Shown here piece after piece: positions 17,955 through 31,006 of a DNA stretch of 62,094 bases (its first letter is position 1; every line of letters starts with the position of its first letter). The position numbers and the translations under genes are program-made. The DNA is taken from positions 1 to 62,094 of the forward strand of contig JAFQGF010000043.1 of the NCBI GenBank assembly GCA_017415555.1. The letters are read 5' to 3'. The DNA comes from Akkermansia sp. (GTDB lineage Bacteria > Verrucomicrobiota > Verrucomicrobiia > Verrucomicrobiales > Akkermansiaceae). The notes under the pieces are model-generated. The model was not told where the DNA came from. It saw nothing but the letters and a program-made list of their open reading frames with translations, and did no database searches.

Positions 17955-18995
17955 ATGAGACACACCATCCTTCTCTGCGCCCTGCTTCTGGGCATCTTCT
18001 GCTGGGCTCTGCCGCAGCAGGCTCTGGCAGATGATACCCCTGCAAGCGAAGTCAGCAAAAAGAAAAAGAAGAAGAAGAAAAAGAGCAAGAAGAAAAGCAA
18101 GGATAAGGAGGCCGATGAGGCAACAGAACAGCCTACAGAGCTTTCTACCGTGGCAAGTCTGCTGAAAGATGCGGAATACCTGACCAAGGCCCGTCCTAAC
18201 CTGCAGGCCAAATACTTTATTGTGCTGAAGTCTGCGAGCTGGTGCGGTCCCTGCCGTGCGGAGATGCCCAAGATTGCGGCGGAATACGCCAATATCCGCA
18301 AGAGTGGGCAGGTGGAGCTCATTCTGGCCAGCCAGGATCAGGATGTGAATGCCGCCCTGCAGTTTGTGAACAGCAACAATGGCAAATTCCCCGTCATTCC
18401 CAACGGGAAAATGCCGCAGCTGCCTAATATGCCGCAGACACCGGGCATACCGTGGGCAGTCTTCTTTGATGCGAATGGCAAGATGCTGGCCAGCAAGCAT
18501 GGCGGAGCTGTACTGCAATGGCGAGACTTCACCATCGGGAACGCCGAAGATGTGCCCCTTCCCGAAGAGACGGCCGATGAGGAAAATGAGGATGAAACAC
18601 CACGCGTACACGAGGCCATAAGCAAGGCAAAGTTCTTTAATGGCAAGCCCAGCAAAAAAGCCGATTACTATGTGTACCTGCACTCTGCCAGCTGGTGTGG
18701 GCCCTGCAAAGCGCTCATGCCGCAGATTGTAAAGGAATACAAGAAAATGAAACGCAAGGGTGTGGAAATCATCCTGATGGGACACGATAAAACGGAAGAT
18801 GAGGCCAAGGCTTATCTGAAGAGCTACAAGGCTAAGTTCGCAGGCATACTGGACAATACCCCCACGGCAAAGGCCTTGCCCGGCTATGCTCCTGCAAATG
18901 GCATTCCGAATGCCACTATTGTGGACAAACACGGGCAGATTATCACCTCCGGCCACGGCAACATCGTGCTGGAGTGGGAACAGCACTGCAAGTGA
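17955..18995 (+). CDS. Exported protein with two thioredoxin-like domains
   Basis: 346 aa. A signal peptide (about 1-24, ending QQALA) is followed by a very lysine-rich stretch at about 35-52 and an acidic patch. Two thioredoxin folds come next: the first with WCGPC at W96-C100, the second with WCGPC at W247-C251. Each is preceded by YFIVLKSAS or YYVYLHSAS and followed by a helix of the thioredoxin type. Both CxxC pairs are intact. Likely a periplasmic dithiol/disulfide protein acting on envelope proteins or, given ResB/CcsA 5 kb away, on apocytochrome c. The second role is speculation. The lysine run may bind membrane or nucleic acid. It stands alone, with a terminator behind it. Confidence 0.85.
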   Translation: MRHTILLCALLLGIFCWALPQQALADDTPASEVSKKKKKKKKKSKKKSKDKEADEATEQPTELSTVASLLKDAEYLTKARPNLQAKYFIVLKSASWCGPCRAEMPKIAAEYANIRKSGQVELILASQDQDVNAALQFVNSNNGKFPVIPNGKMPQLPNMPQTPGIPWAVFFDANGKMLASKHGGAVLQWRDFTIGNAEDVPLPEETADEENEDETPRVHEAISKAKFFNGKPSKKADYYVYLHSASWCGPCKALMPQIVKEYKKMKRKGVEIILMGHDKTEDEAKAYLKSYKAKFAGILDNTPTAKALPGYAPANGIPNATIVDKHGQIITSGHGNIVLEWEQHCK

Positions 18996-19020
18996 TTTAA
19001 AGCGCTTATTTCTTGCAGAA

Positions 19021-19064
19021 AGAATCCGGAGGGCTGCCATGGGGCGCCCTCCGGATTCTGTTTT
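19021..19064. terminator. Terminator between convergent genes
   Basis: Perfect 14-bp inverted repeat AGAATCCGGAGGGC (19021-19034) with GCCCTCCGGATTCT (19046-19059), followed by GTTTTCC. It serves the double-thioredoxin gene, and probably also the autotransporter gene ending at 19074. Confidence 0.85.
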
Positions 19065-19073
19065 CCCCACACC

Positions 19074-22000
19074 TCAGAACGGCAGGGTATAGCCAAGTCC
19101 CCCGTTGAACTCGCTGAGGCGGGAGCGCAGAATGACAGAGGCCTCGAAGAACAAGGTGCCACTCTCCGCGCCCAGCGGCACAGAAAGACCAGCCCCGAGT
19201 TCCACCCCGAAGGCTCCCGGACGGGAGCCGAGCACCGACTCGCGAGCCGAGCCATTCATCAGGGCCACAGATGCCTCGCCCCGGCGGTTGCCGATATCAA
19301 AAGCCAGCAGGGCGTGACATTCGAAGCGAGAGCTGCGGTTGTACCAATTCTCTCCGATGGTGGCCTGCATACGGGCTCCGGCAGCGAGGGTGAGGGTATT
19401 CATGCTGTGTGGAGCAACTCTCAAGGCGGCATCGCTTCCGTGCTCGGTAAAGCCACCAACGGAGCTATGGCGATAGCTGATGTTGAGCAGCGGCTGAATG
19501 TTCCACCCCTCATCCGTACCGGAAAGATGGTCATAAGCAAGCTCATACATCAGCCCGAATGCCCTGCCATCTGCCGCACTGTGAGTGTGGTAGTGAGTAG
19601 TACCCATATGCACCCGCCGATTAGTATCAAAATCCGTCCAGCCGAAGGCACCAGCCAGAGTATGGGACCAGGAACAATTGCGGTAGCGAGCAAAAAAGGA
19701 GAGGTAGGAGGCATCTGCATCGCTTTCCAGCGCATCCGGAGCATCCGTGCGCAGCTCTCCCCAGAGGGCACTGAAGGCAAGCCCGGCCGAAAAAGCCTCG
19801 CTGACATCTGCACTCATGCCCAGCGTAGCCCCCCAGCGAGAGAAATCGTAGCCAGGGGAATCACCGCTGCTACCCAGGCTGCTGTAATCCCCCTCACCCT
19901 GCACCCAGAAATGGTAATAGGGCATACCGTTGTTCACCACGCAGGGATTCACCCCGGAGGCAACAGCCCAGTTGCGGATGCTGCGCAGGCGGCGTTCCAC
20001 ATCGCCCTGCAAGGCCGGGGACAATGCGGAAAATGCAGCTCCGGCCACGGCTGCCATAGCCCGGCCTGCGGAGACTCGCTGCCCGGAGGCTATCAGCTCG
20101 GTGACACTGCGATATGCCGCAGCAAGCTCCCCACCGGGAGGCGGGGTGGCATCCCAGAGAAGCCGGGCCCCGGCTCGGGCATTATGAGAGGCGGCATAGG
20201 GCAAAAGGAGGTTACTGCTGCTGCGAACGGCATGCAGAATAATGCGCCCTGCGGCATCCGTATACAGATAACTGGCTCCCGGCTGTAGCTGAGAAAATGA
20301 AAAGCCCTGCAGGGAAAGCGTAACAGTGCCCTGTATATTGGTGGCCGCAGAATCCTCCACCTTGCCCAAAACATAGTCACCACCGCGCAGCAGGGCATCT
20401 CCCACAGAGTTCAGGGTCACAGCAGCCCCGGGCTCCACCGCCAGGCTGCCAAGCAACAGACTATTCGCGAAAGGTGCATCCGTGTTGAACACAAGCTCAC
20501 TCCGGGAGCCCGCCCCCAAAGAAAGGTGCACCAGGTTCAGACTGCCGGAGGTCGTGACATCTGCCACGGCAGATCCGCTGTTGGCCAGGGTCCAGGCATT
20601 TCCGGCGGATGAAATATTGTCCAGCAGCAAGGTTCCGCCCGCATTCACCACCAGGGTTCCACTACCTTCCAGCGATTTACAAAGCTGCAGCGCACCGCCC
20701 ACTTGCAACGTAGCCCCGCTGCCGGACAGGGCCTCCACCCGGTTACCGGAGCCATTGAGGAGAAGGGTTCCCGCAGTCATTACGAGAGAAGACGCCCGGA
20801 GGTTTCCTTCTACCTCCAAAGTACCCACACCCTGTTTAACAAGCTCCGTGCCGGTGGTGGCCAGTATATCGCCCGCCATCATCGTGCGAGAAGGAATATC
20901 CGGGTAATTCGGGTCGCCTGTGGAATTTATGGCACCATTCCGGAGCACCACCGTCACCAGACCGGAGCCGGAATTATTCTCCACCTGCAGCAGGCTGCCG
21001 GAAGCCCCCATCAGATTATTGACCGTAGCCACAGTGGTAGCGTCATCGTCCCCGGGCAGGCTGAGGGTAAGACTTTGGCCACTCTCAATCACCACACCAC
21101 TGTATAACCCGAGAACCGGGTACTCCGTCACCAGATGCGGATCTGTTGTCTCAGCCTCCGAGGTAACATAATATATACCTGCCGCACTGCCATTCACCAC
21201 CAGAGAGCCATCCGCCACTCCGGCAATGCGCAGTCCGTAAGCCGCCAACAAGGCATTGAGGGACAACTGAGCCGGCTGCTCACAAGTCAGTTCACCATCC
21301 ACCAGGCTGAGGTAACTGCTCACCGACGGAACCGCATTTTTGTGCGCCAGAAGGAGCCCGATCACACCATCGGCACCAATATCCAGCGTTACATTCTCTG
21401 CGCCATGAAGAGCCAGATTAACAGGGGAATCTCCCAGGCCCGTTATCATAGGGGTCGCGGCTTCATCTGCTCCGATATTTTCCGGCGACAAGACGAGGCT
21501 CAGCTCAGTTTCTCCGGGAGCACCGGCAGAGATAGTACCACTCACCCCGGCCAGACTCGTTCCGGCGGCCAGACTGAGGCTCCGAAGCCGAGTTCCCTCC
21601 ACCCCACCCTGCAATGAGAGGCTGCCCGCTTCCACGGTAAGGGAATCGAACGCCGAATGAGCCGAAAGCGTCAGGCTACCGCTGCCGGTTTTACGCAGAG
21701 CAGAGCTATCGCTTGTCAGGCTGCCCAGTGTAGCACTTGCCCCCTCGGCAACCTGCACCACATCAAAATCCTTAAACAACACAGCAGCGGTATTGGTATA
21801 TGTGCCAGCTCCCAACAGTTGCAACACGCGCTCCCCCGTCACAACGGAATTGATATAGCTACCTGTATAGCCGCCGGAGATAGTAATGCCCTCCGTCAGC
21901 AGAACTGCCTGGGAAAGCTGCACGGTGGTCGAGGCCGTCTCCATATAGGTGGTACCATCCTGATATCCGGCAGAATAGATATCACCATTCACGCTGCCAC

Positions 22001-23369
22001 TCTGTAGATTGAGAACAATATTACCCTGAGAGATGAAACTCTCTGCGTTATTGCGCTGTGTATAACTGCCGCCGACAACAGACTCCAGCGCTCCGCCATC
22101 CAGCGTTATATTGATATTCCCCAGTGTGGCATCCACCGTGGCGTTGGCGTTGCCGTTAATGCAATAGCCGCCGTACAGAGTCCCGCCAAGAACAGACTCG
22201 CCACCGACAGACAGTGATACATTCCCGGTGTTCATGGTGCAGTTACCGGTGCTGATATACGTAGCTCCCAGAACAGAGCCATTATACGTTCCCCCGCTGA
22301 GAGACATCCGTATTTCTCCGACCGAAGTATTAGTACCGCCGGTATCCGTCCAGAAGCCGCCAAGAACCCAGCTGTTGAAGGTACCTCCACTGATGGTAAG
22401 AGTTGAAGTACCGGTGATGGAAGCAGTACCGGCATTCACCCAGGCACCTCCTACCACCTTGCTATTTGCCGCCATGGCCACCCCGGAGAGATTCACAGAG
22501 ACGTTTGTGTCCCCGGTGATAACCTGCGTATTACTACTGGCGCCATTAAACCCGCCGCCGACAATATGTTTTGAAAACGACTGCACATTACCTGTATAGT
22601 CGGCCAAATCCACTGTGACATATGTACTGCCCTCCAGAGTCTGTGTTTTCCAAGTATTGGTACCCCAGGCAAATCCGCCCATTATCATGTTGGTCGGCAC
22701 AGAGTTCAGCCCCGGGCCGGCGTTGGATCTCAGCGGAGTGTACACAAAGATGTGAGTATTGCCGTTGAAGGAGGTGTTCGCATTATGCGTCACCACCGTA
22801 GCCCCCACAATAGCCCCGGTCACATTACCGGCGGCAACGGTAATGTAGGAATTGCCCGTGAACTCAGCGTTGCGGCCTTCCTTGTAGTTACCGCCCACTA
22901 TATTTGCCACGCTTGCGCCATCCACCATGATGTGAGAATTGCCGGTAAAGTTGAAAGCGGCTCCGCTCTGCCAGTTGTCGGCATAGCTGCCACCGATAAA
23001 GAGGTTATAGCTACCCTCCCCGGCGGCAATCCAGCTATTACGCTCCACAGCGCCCACCAGCGGCGTCAGTGTAGCGGATGCACCACCAACGATAATGGCC
23101 TCGGCATTGCCGCTGCCTGTCAGGGTAATAGCCGTGTACGAGCCAAAATCCCAGGGAGCCTCCTGCCCCGTGGGTGGCACAAGCGCCGTCACACCGGCGG
23201 CAGTGATGGTAGCCTGATACTGGGCTGCAGAGGCATCGGGGGCGCCTTCCAGCCCGGCAGCCCCCCAGGCTGGGTCCCAGGTACTGCCCACAACTGCCTG
23301 AACTGCGGGAACAGCAGACAGACACAAAAGAACAAGACAACGAAGCGTCAGGGGTAGATGGAGTTTCAT
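19074..23369 (-). CDS. Autotransporter (type Va) with beta-helical passenger
   Basis: 1431 aa. Signal peptide about 1-25 (MKLHLPLTLRCLVLLCLSAVPAVQA). The passenger, to about residue 1130, is rich in Gly, Ser, Thr and Asn with loosely repeated strands such as ITLTGSGNAEAIIVGG and SVNLSG, as in right-handed beta-helices. The segment about 840-960 has the autotransporter-repeat style (LVKQGVGTLEVEGNL, AGTLLLNGSGNRVEALSG). The last 270 residues form a translocator barrel ending LGYTLPF. No protease or lipase motif is seen, so it is probably an adhesin or surface structural protein. The promoter has a perfect -10 box 8 nt from the ATG, which suggests strong expression. Confidence 0.9.
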   Translation of the reverse strand: MKLHLPLTLRCLVLLCLSAVPAVQAVVGSTWDPAWGAAGLEGAPDASAAQYQATITAAGVTALVPPTGQEAPWDFGSYTAITLTGSGNAEAIIVGGASATLTPLVGAVERNSWIAAGEGSYNLFIGGSYADNWQSGAAFNFTGNSHIMVDGASVANIVGGNYKEGRNAEFTGNSYITVAAGNVTGAIVGATVVTHNANTSFNGNTHIFVYTPLRSNAGPGLNSVPTNMIMGGFAWGTNTWKTQTLEGSTYVTVDLADYTGNVQSFSKHIVGGGFNGASSNTQVITGDTNVSVNLSGVAMAANSKVVGGAWVNAGTASITGTSTLTISGGTFNSWVLGGFWTDTGGTNTSVGEIRMSLSGGTYNGSVLGATYISTGNCTMNTGNVSLSVGGESVLGGTLYGGYCINGNANATVDATLGNINITLDGGALESVVGGSYTQRNNAESFISQGNIVLNLQSGSVNGDIYSAGYQDGTTYMETASTTVQLSQAVLLTEGITISGGYTGSYINSVVTGERVLQLLGAGTYTNTAAVLFKDFDVVQVAEGASATLGSLTSDSSALRKTGSGSLTLSAHSAFDSLTVEAGSLSLQGGVEGTRLRSLSLAAGTSLAGVSGTISAGAPGETELSLVLSPENIGADEAATPMITGLGDSPVNLALHGAENVTLDIGADGVIGLLLAHKNAVPSVSSYLSLVDGELTCEQPAQLSLNALLAAYGLRIAGVADGSLVVNGSAAGIYYVTSEAETTDPHLVTEYPVLGLYSGVVIESGQSLTLSLPGDDDATTVATVNNLMGASGSLLQVENNSGSGLVTVVLRNGAINSTGDPNYPDIPSRTMMAGDILATTGTELVKQGVGTLEVEGNLRASSLVMTAGTLLLNGSGNRVEALSGSGATLQVGGALQLCKSLEGSGTLVVNAGGTLLLDNISSAGNAWTLANSGSAVADVTTSGSLNLVHLSLGAGSRSELVFNTDAPFANSLLLGSLAVEPGAAVTLNSVGDALLRGGDYVLGKVEDSAATNIQGTVTLSLQGFSFSQLQPGASYLYTDAAGRIILHAVRSSSNLLLPYAASHNARAGARLLWDATPPPGGELAAAYRSVTELIASGQRVSAGRAMAAVAGAAFSALSPALQGDVERRLRSIRNWAVASGVNPCVVNNGMPYYHFWVQGEGDYSSLGSSGDSPGYDFSRWGATLGMSADVSEAFSAGLAFSALWGELRTDAPDALESDADASYLSFFARYRNCSWSHTLAGAFGWTDFDTNRRVHMGTTHYHTHSAADGRAFGLMYELAYDHLSGTDEGWNIQPLLNISYRHSSVGGFTEHGSDAALRVAPHSMNTLTLAAGARMQATIGENWYNRSSRFECHALLAFDIGNRRGEASVALMNGSARESVLGSRPGAFGVELGAGLSVPLGAESGTLFFEASVILRSRLSEFNGGLGYTLPF

Positions 23370-23377
23370 ACCCGGCC

Positions 23378-23408
23378 ATTATAGCAGAGCCGGGAGGGGA
23401 GACGTCAA
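23378..23408 (-). promoter_or_regulatory. Promoter of autotransporter gene (extended -10, leaderless type)
   Basis: Minus strand TTGACG (23408-23403), 19-bp spacer ending TGC, perfect TATAAT (23383-23378) preceded by the extended TGn, then 8 nt to the ATG. Confidence 0.75.
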
Positions 23409-23435
23409 CCTTATAGGGCTAACCATTTTACTGCG

Positions 23436-24194
23436 TTACTGAGCGTAGCTGTGCACACTGACAATATTCGGCAGAAGGTTCACCACAAAGAATGTGACAA
23501 GCACAGCAACAAACCCCAGCAACAACAAGATGCGCCGCACACAAACGGTAGCCTTGCAGCCCAGATGGAAGTACAGCAGGTACACGCACCAGGTGATGAG
23601 AGCCCAGACCTCCTTAATATCCCATGCCCAATAGCGCGCCCAGGCGGCATCTGCCCACAAAGCACCACTCCATAAACCAAAGGTCAGGAAGGGGAAGGCC
23701 AGGCGCACCGCAGCATCCGCCGCCTGCAAATGCAAAGCTGCCACCCTGCGACGGAACGAAAGCAGTGCCGAGCCGAACGAAACAGCCAGCAGCCCATAGG
23801 CCACGACATAGCTGGTCACATGCGGCGCAAACCAGGGAGACTGAAGAGCCGGCATCTGCCGCCAAGCCGCCTGCATGGGCATGCAGAGGGCACCCACCAT
23901 CGCCAGTGCTCCTACAGCGGCAAAACCGATAGTGAGCTCCACCCCGCGGCAACGGCGCATGTAGAGAGAAGCCGGAGCCAGTACCAGCGGAAAAAAACAG
24001 AGCACATGGCGCATATTTCCGAAGGGGAGAGCCTGCGCCAGGCACCAATTAGCCACAAACAGAGCGAGCGCGGTACCCCAGGCTGCAACTTCCAGCATAC
24101 GGCCCAAAGCCGTGCGCCCCATGATAAATGCTGTACAACAAGCCGCACAGAGCAGCAGAACAAATATGGTAAGCAGAGTGATGAAAATGGTCAT
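23436..24194 (-). CDS. ccsA: Cytochrome c biogenesis protein, CcsA/CcmC-like
   Basis: 252 aa, seven to eight hydrophobic helices. The C-terminal half has the heme-handling WWD-like segment in altered form (YWAWDIKEVWALITWCVYLLYFH), with histidines in the loops (VTSY, WFAPHVTSY). This places it in the CcsA/CcmC/CcmF family, which in system II moves heme across the membrane and ligates it to CxxCH motifs with ResB. It overlaps the end of the ResB-like gene by 4 nt (ATGA), so translation is coupled. System II CcsA proteins are usually longer (about 300 aa), so this is a short version. Confidence 0.85.
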   Translation of the reverse strand: MTIFITLLTIFVLLLCAACCTAFIMGRTALGRMLEVAAWGTALALFVANWCLAQALPFGNMRHVLCFFPLVLAPASLYMRRCRGVELTIGFAAVGALAMVGALCMPMQAAWRQMPALQSPWFAPHVTSYVVAYGLLAVSFGSALLSFRRRVAALHLQAADAAVRLAFPFLTFGLWSGALWADAAWARYWAWDIKEVWALITWCVYLLYFHLGCKATVCVRRILLLLGFVAVLVTFFVVNLLPNIVSVHSYAQ

Positions 24195-25294
24195 ACCTGA
24201 AATGATGCCTCAACAGTTTCTGATTCCTCCTCCCGGCGCCACCAGCACCAGCAGGCCGTACAAAGAATGACACCCACCATACCTGCCAGCGCGGGGAAGC
24301 GTCCGGGCGCCCTGCGCAGCTGGAGTGTAACCAGCGTACTACTGCTCATGGTACTGTAGGAGTTCAGGTAAATATACCACCCCTTGCACTGGAGCGGGGC
24401 ATTCACTCGCACCACCTCATCGCGCACTTCGTTGCGCCCACGGTGCTCCGTTTCGATATGGCAGGTGGCCGCATAATCCTTCACCGGTCGGGTATTGCGC
24501 ATGAGAAGTCGGTCCGGTTGTTCCGCACTGCCGGGAAGCAACATGAATGGCTGAGGCATACCGGGAGCACTCTGCAGGTTTTCCAACGCCCACATCTCCT
24601 CCCCGTATTTCAGGCAATCCATCACAACCTCAGGGTGCCCGATCAGCTCCCACCCCTCCCCCCGGCGAAGGTACAGGCTGTAGCTGTCGTCCCCATAGTA
24701 CGAAGCGTGAAAAGCATCCACCCGCAGAGTGAAAGGCAACGGCACCTTCTCCCCCTCAGCGGTCATCACCTCGCAAACGGATGTACGCCCGTGGGAAGGC
24801 AGCTGGGCAAAGGCACGAACCTCGCCACAATAGTCCAAATACGCCCCAAATGCCAGGACAAAAAGGCTCCAATGTACCCCTGCCAACCACAGACGACGGG
24901 TCATGAAACGGTATACAAAGTAGCCGAAAATGCAGGTAAACAACAGCCCGACCATAGCCGTGCATGCCATTCCCAGAGCTCCGAGCCACATCAGCCCGCC
25001 CATGGTAGTATATTGCAGAGCCTTACTACCGTATTGCCAGAACACCACCACACCGGCACAGGCAAAGAATGTGCTCACCAGCCCACAGACAAAACGAGCC
25101 CTCTGCCCCACGGCAAGCCGCCAACCGCCCCAGAACGAAAGCAGCCCCGCGCTAATCCCCAGCCCCAGCATCAGACCACTGCGATACACCGAGGGCTCCC
25201 CCCACAGAGGAAAGCCCCCTATGAGCAGTACCAGACATGCCGCGCCCAACACCATGAGAGCCGGCAGAAGGAGAGAAGTTTTACGATTCATCAT
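24191..25294 (-). CDS. ResB-like cytochrome c biogenesis protein
   Basis: 367 aa from the ATG at 25294, which overlaps the preceding stop as TAATG. It has a group of hydrophobic segments in the first 165 residues (MNRKTSLLLPALMVLGAACL onward). A large extracytoplasmic domain follows, with VNAPLQCKGWYIYLNSY, which is the typical ResB/Ccs1 signature (a short conserved stretch that contacts heme/apocytochrome). A last helix lies near 335-355 (FPALAGMVGVILCTACWCWW). With the CcsA-like protein it would form the system II heme lyase. Assignment rests on the signature, topology and partner gene. The upstream gene is an LpxR-like protein, an unusual companion. Confidence 0.8.
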   Translation of the reverse strand: MMNRKTSLLLPALMVLGAACLVLLIGGFPLWGEPSVYRSGLMLGLGISAGLLSFWGGWRLAVGQRARFVCGLVSTFFACAGVVVFWQYGSKALQYTTMGGLMWLGALGMACTAMVGLLFTCIFGYFVYRFMTRRLWLAGVHWSLFVLAFGAYLDYCGEVRAFAQLPSHGRTSVCEVMTAEGEKVPLPFTLRVDAFHASYYGDDSYSLYLRRGEGWELIGHPEVVMDCLKYGEEMWALENLQSAPGMPQPFMLLPGSAEQPDRLLMRNTRPVKDYAATCHIETEHRGRNEVRDEVVRVNAPLQCKGWYIYLNSYSTMSSSTLVTLQLRRAPGRFPALAGMVGVILCTACWCWWRREEESETVEASFQV

Positions 25295-26265
25295 TACCAG
25301 TGCCACGTTGCCGAGAAGGTACCGTAGAGAGATTCCGTACCCTGTGTGCGATAGGTGGGACTGTGGTACACCCCTCCGGCAAAGTAATCTATACCGTGGT
25401 AGGAAACCCCCACCCCGAGCTGAGCTTCCACCTGCCAGGGCTTGCGGCTGCAGGTTTGCTCAAAATGGCGGAATACGCCACCATCCACTGTGATATCGCG
25501 GGCTACGTATTCCATGTAGAGGCTGCCCACCAGGAAATAGGAAATCTCGTCGTTTCTGTACCCGGGCTTATCCAACAGGCCAATGCCGAAATTGGCTGCC
25601 CGATTACCATTTACCTGCATCGAGGGAGACAGATTCACACCATAGCGCATGCTCACACCGGCTCCACCGCGGATAAAGGCAGTCCCCACCTCCTCGCGAG
25701 TGAAAAAGACGGCATCCGTCTGCCAGCCATTACCACAGTCGAACTCCAGACAGGGCAGGCGGAAATCCTGGCGCATGGAAAGCTGCATCGTCAGTTCGCC
25801 GGGCACCTGGTCATGCCAGCCATCCCACGAGCGCATGCCGAAAATATCATGTAACCCATTCTGGGCATCCCGGGCTCCGGATTGATCGCCGGTTGCCCCG
25901 AGCTGGAACTCAAAAGCCGCACCAAAGTCCTGCCCACGCAGCATGTATGCACCACCGAGGGCCAGATAACCGCAATACGGGTGTTGCCCCTGCACCGCGC
26001 CATCGGTATGCGCCTCAGGGGTATAGATATTCTGAGTGAGGGAGATACCCCAGGCATCACCTCCCGGAAGATTCTGCGCGTAATCGATACGAGTACCATG
26101 GCTGTAGTTGCAATCATTGCCGAATGCGGAATCGTTCTCGAACATAACCCGCAAATGATGTTGCGGTGCAGCCATATATCCCGGCTCTCCCGGCTGAGGG
26201 ATTGGGTTGTAGTAATCGGCGAGTAGAGACCCGCCTGCCATAATAGCCCATGGTAAAACGCTCAT
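25294..26265 (-). CDS. LpxR-like outer-membrane lipid A deacylase
   Basis: 323 aa from the ATG at 26265, chosen because a promoter -10 box lies 6 nt upstream and because MSVLPWAIMAGGSLLA then forms a signal peptide. The mature protein follows the LpxR pattern: RVMFENDSAFGNDCNYSHGTRIDY (Asn-Asp near the start of strand 1 and a Ser/Thr on strand 2), LTQNIYTPEA, HPYCGYLALGGAY, then QNGLHDIFG with the catalytic His. LpxR removes the 3'-acyloxyacyl group of lipid A in a calcium-dependent way, which weakens TLR4 recognition. The C-terminus ends in an aromatic residue (ATWHW), as outer-membrane barrels do. First gene of an operon with the ResB- and CcsA-like genes. Confidence 0.87.
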   Translation of the reverse strand: MSVLPWAIMAGGSLLADYYNPIPQPGEPGYMAAPQHHLRVMFENDSAFGNDCNYSHGTRIDYAQNLPGGDAWGISLTQNIYTPEAHTDGAVQGQHPYCGYLALGGAYMLRGQDFGAAFEFQLGATGDQSGARDAQNGLHDIFGMRSWDGWHDQVPGELTMQLSMRQDFRLPCLEFDCGNGWQTDAVFFTREEVGTAFIRGGAGVSMRYGVNLSPSMQVNGNRAANFGIGLLDKPGYRNDEISYFLVGSLYMEYVARDITVDGGVFRHFEQTCSRKPWQVEAQLGVGVSYHGIDYFAGGVYHSPTYRTQGTESLYGTFSATWHW

Positions 26266-26271
26266 GCGTGG

Positions 26272-26300
26272 AGCATACTCCTTTTGAGCCTGTCTGGCAA
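26272..26300 (-). promoter_or_regulatory. Promoter of the lpxR-like operon (leaderless type)
   Basis: Minus strand TTGCCA (26300-26295), 17-bp spacer, TATGCT (26277-26272), then 6 nt to the ATG at 26265. Confidence 0.65.
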
Positions 26301-26347
26301 GCCTAAAATGTAATAACATTTATAATTTTTCAACAAATCTCGCTCGC

Positions 26348-26365
26348 GTTACGCGCGCGCGTAAC
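26348..26365. promoter_or_regulatory. Perfect 18-bp palindrome between divergent promoters, candidate operator
   Basis: GTTACGCGCGCGCGTAAC reads the same on both strands. It lies 11 bp upstream of the beta-galactosidase -35 box and 47 bp upstream of the lpxR-like -35 box. Its centre is an alternating CG tract. Confidence 0.45.
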
Positions 26366-26376
26366 ATGCTTTTTGC

Positions 26377-30830
<4,454 letters not shown>

Positions 30831-30856
30831 CGTACCGGTCGCACAGCGTCATTTCA

Positions 30857-30888
30857 CCCCGGCTTCGTTCCCGAAGCCGGGGATTTTT
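30857..30888 (+). terminator. Rho-independent terminator after beta-galactosidase
   Basis: CCCCGGCTTCG (30857-30867) pairs with CGAAGCCGGGG (30872-30882), loop TTCC, followed by ATTTTTT. Confidence 0.95.
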
Positions 30889-30970
30889 TACGAGAATACC
30901 ACAGGCAAAATTCTCCAATAGCAAGCCCCCTGCATCAAATACGTTTGCCCGGCCATGCCATATTCCACAC

Positions 30971-30999
30971 TTGCCACGCCATGGCAAATGTAGTATGAT
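30971..30999 (+). promoter_or_regulatory. Promoter of GHL10-type gene (leaderless type), with overlapping dyad
   Basis: TTGCCA at 30971-30976, 17-bp spacer, TATGAT at 30994-30999, then 7 nt to the ATG at 31007. The -35 box is the left arm of TTGCCA-N5-TGGCAA (30971-30987), which could be an operator. Confidence 0.7.
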
Positions 31000-31006
31000 T
31001 CCGGGC

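Noticed and set aside
17955..18100. Lysine-rich stretch as a frameshift or sequencing artefact
   Set aside because: The frame is kept on both sides (signal peptide before, thioredoxin fold after), so it is accepted as real.
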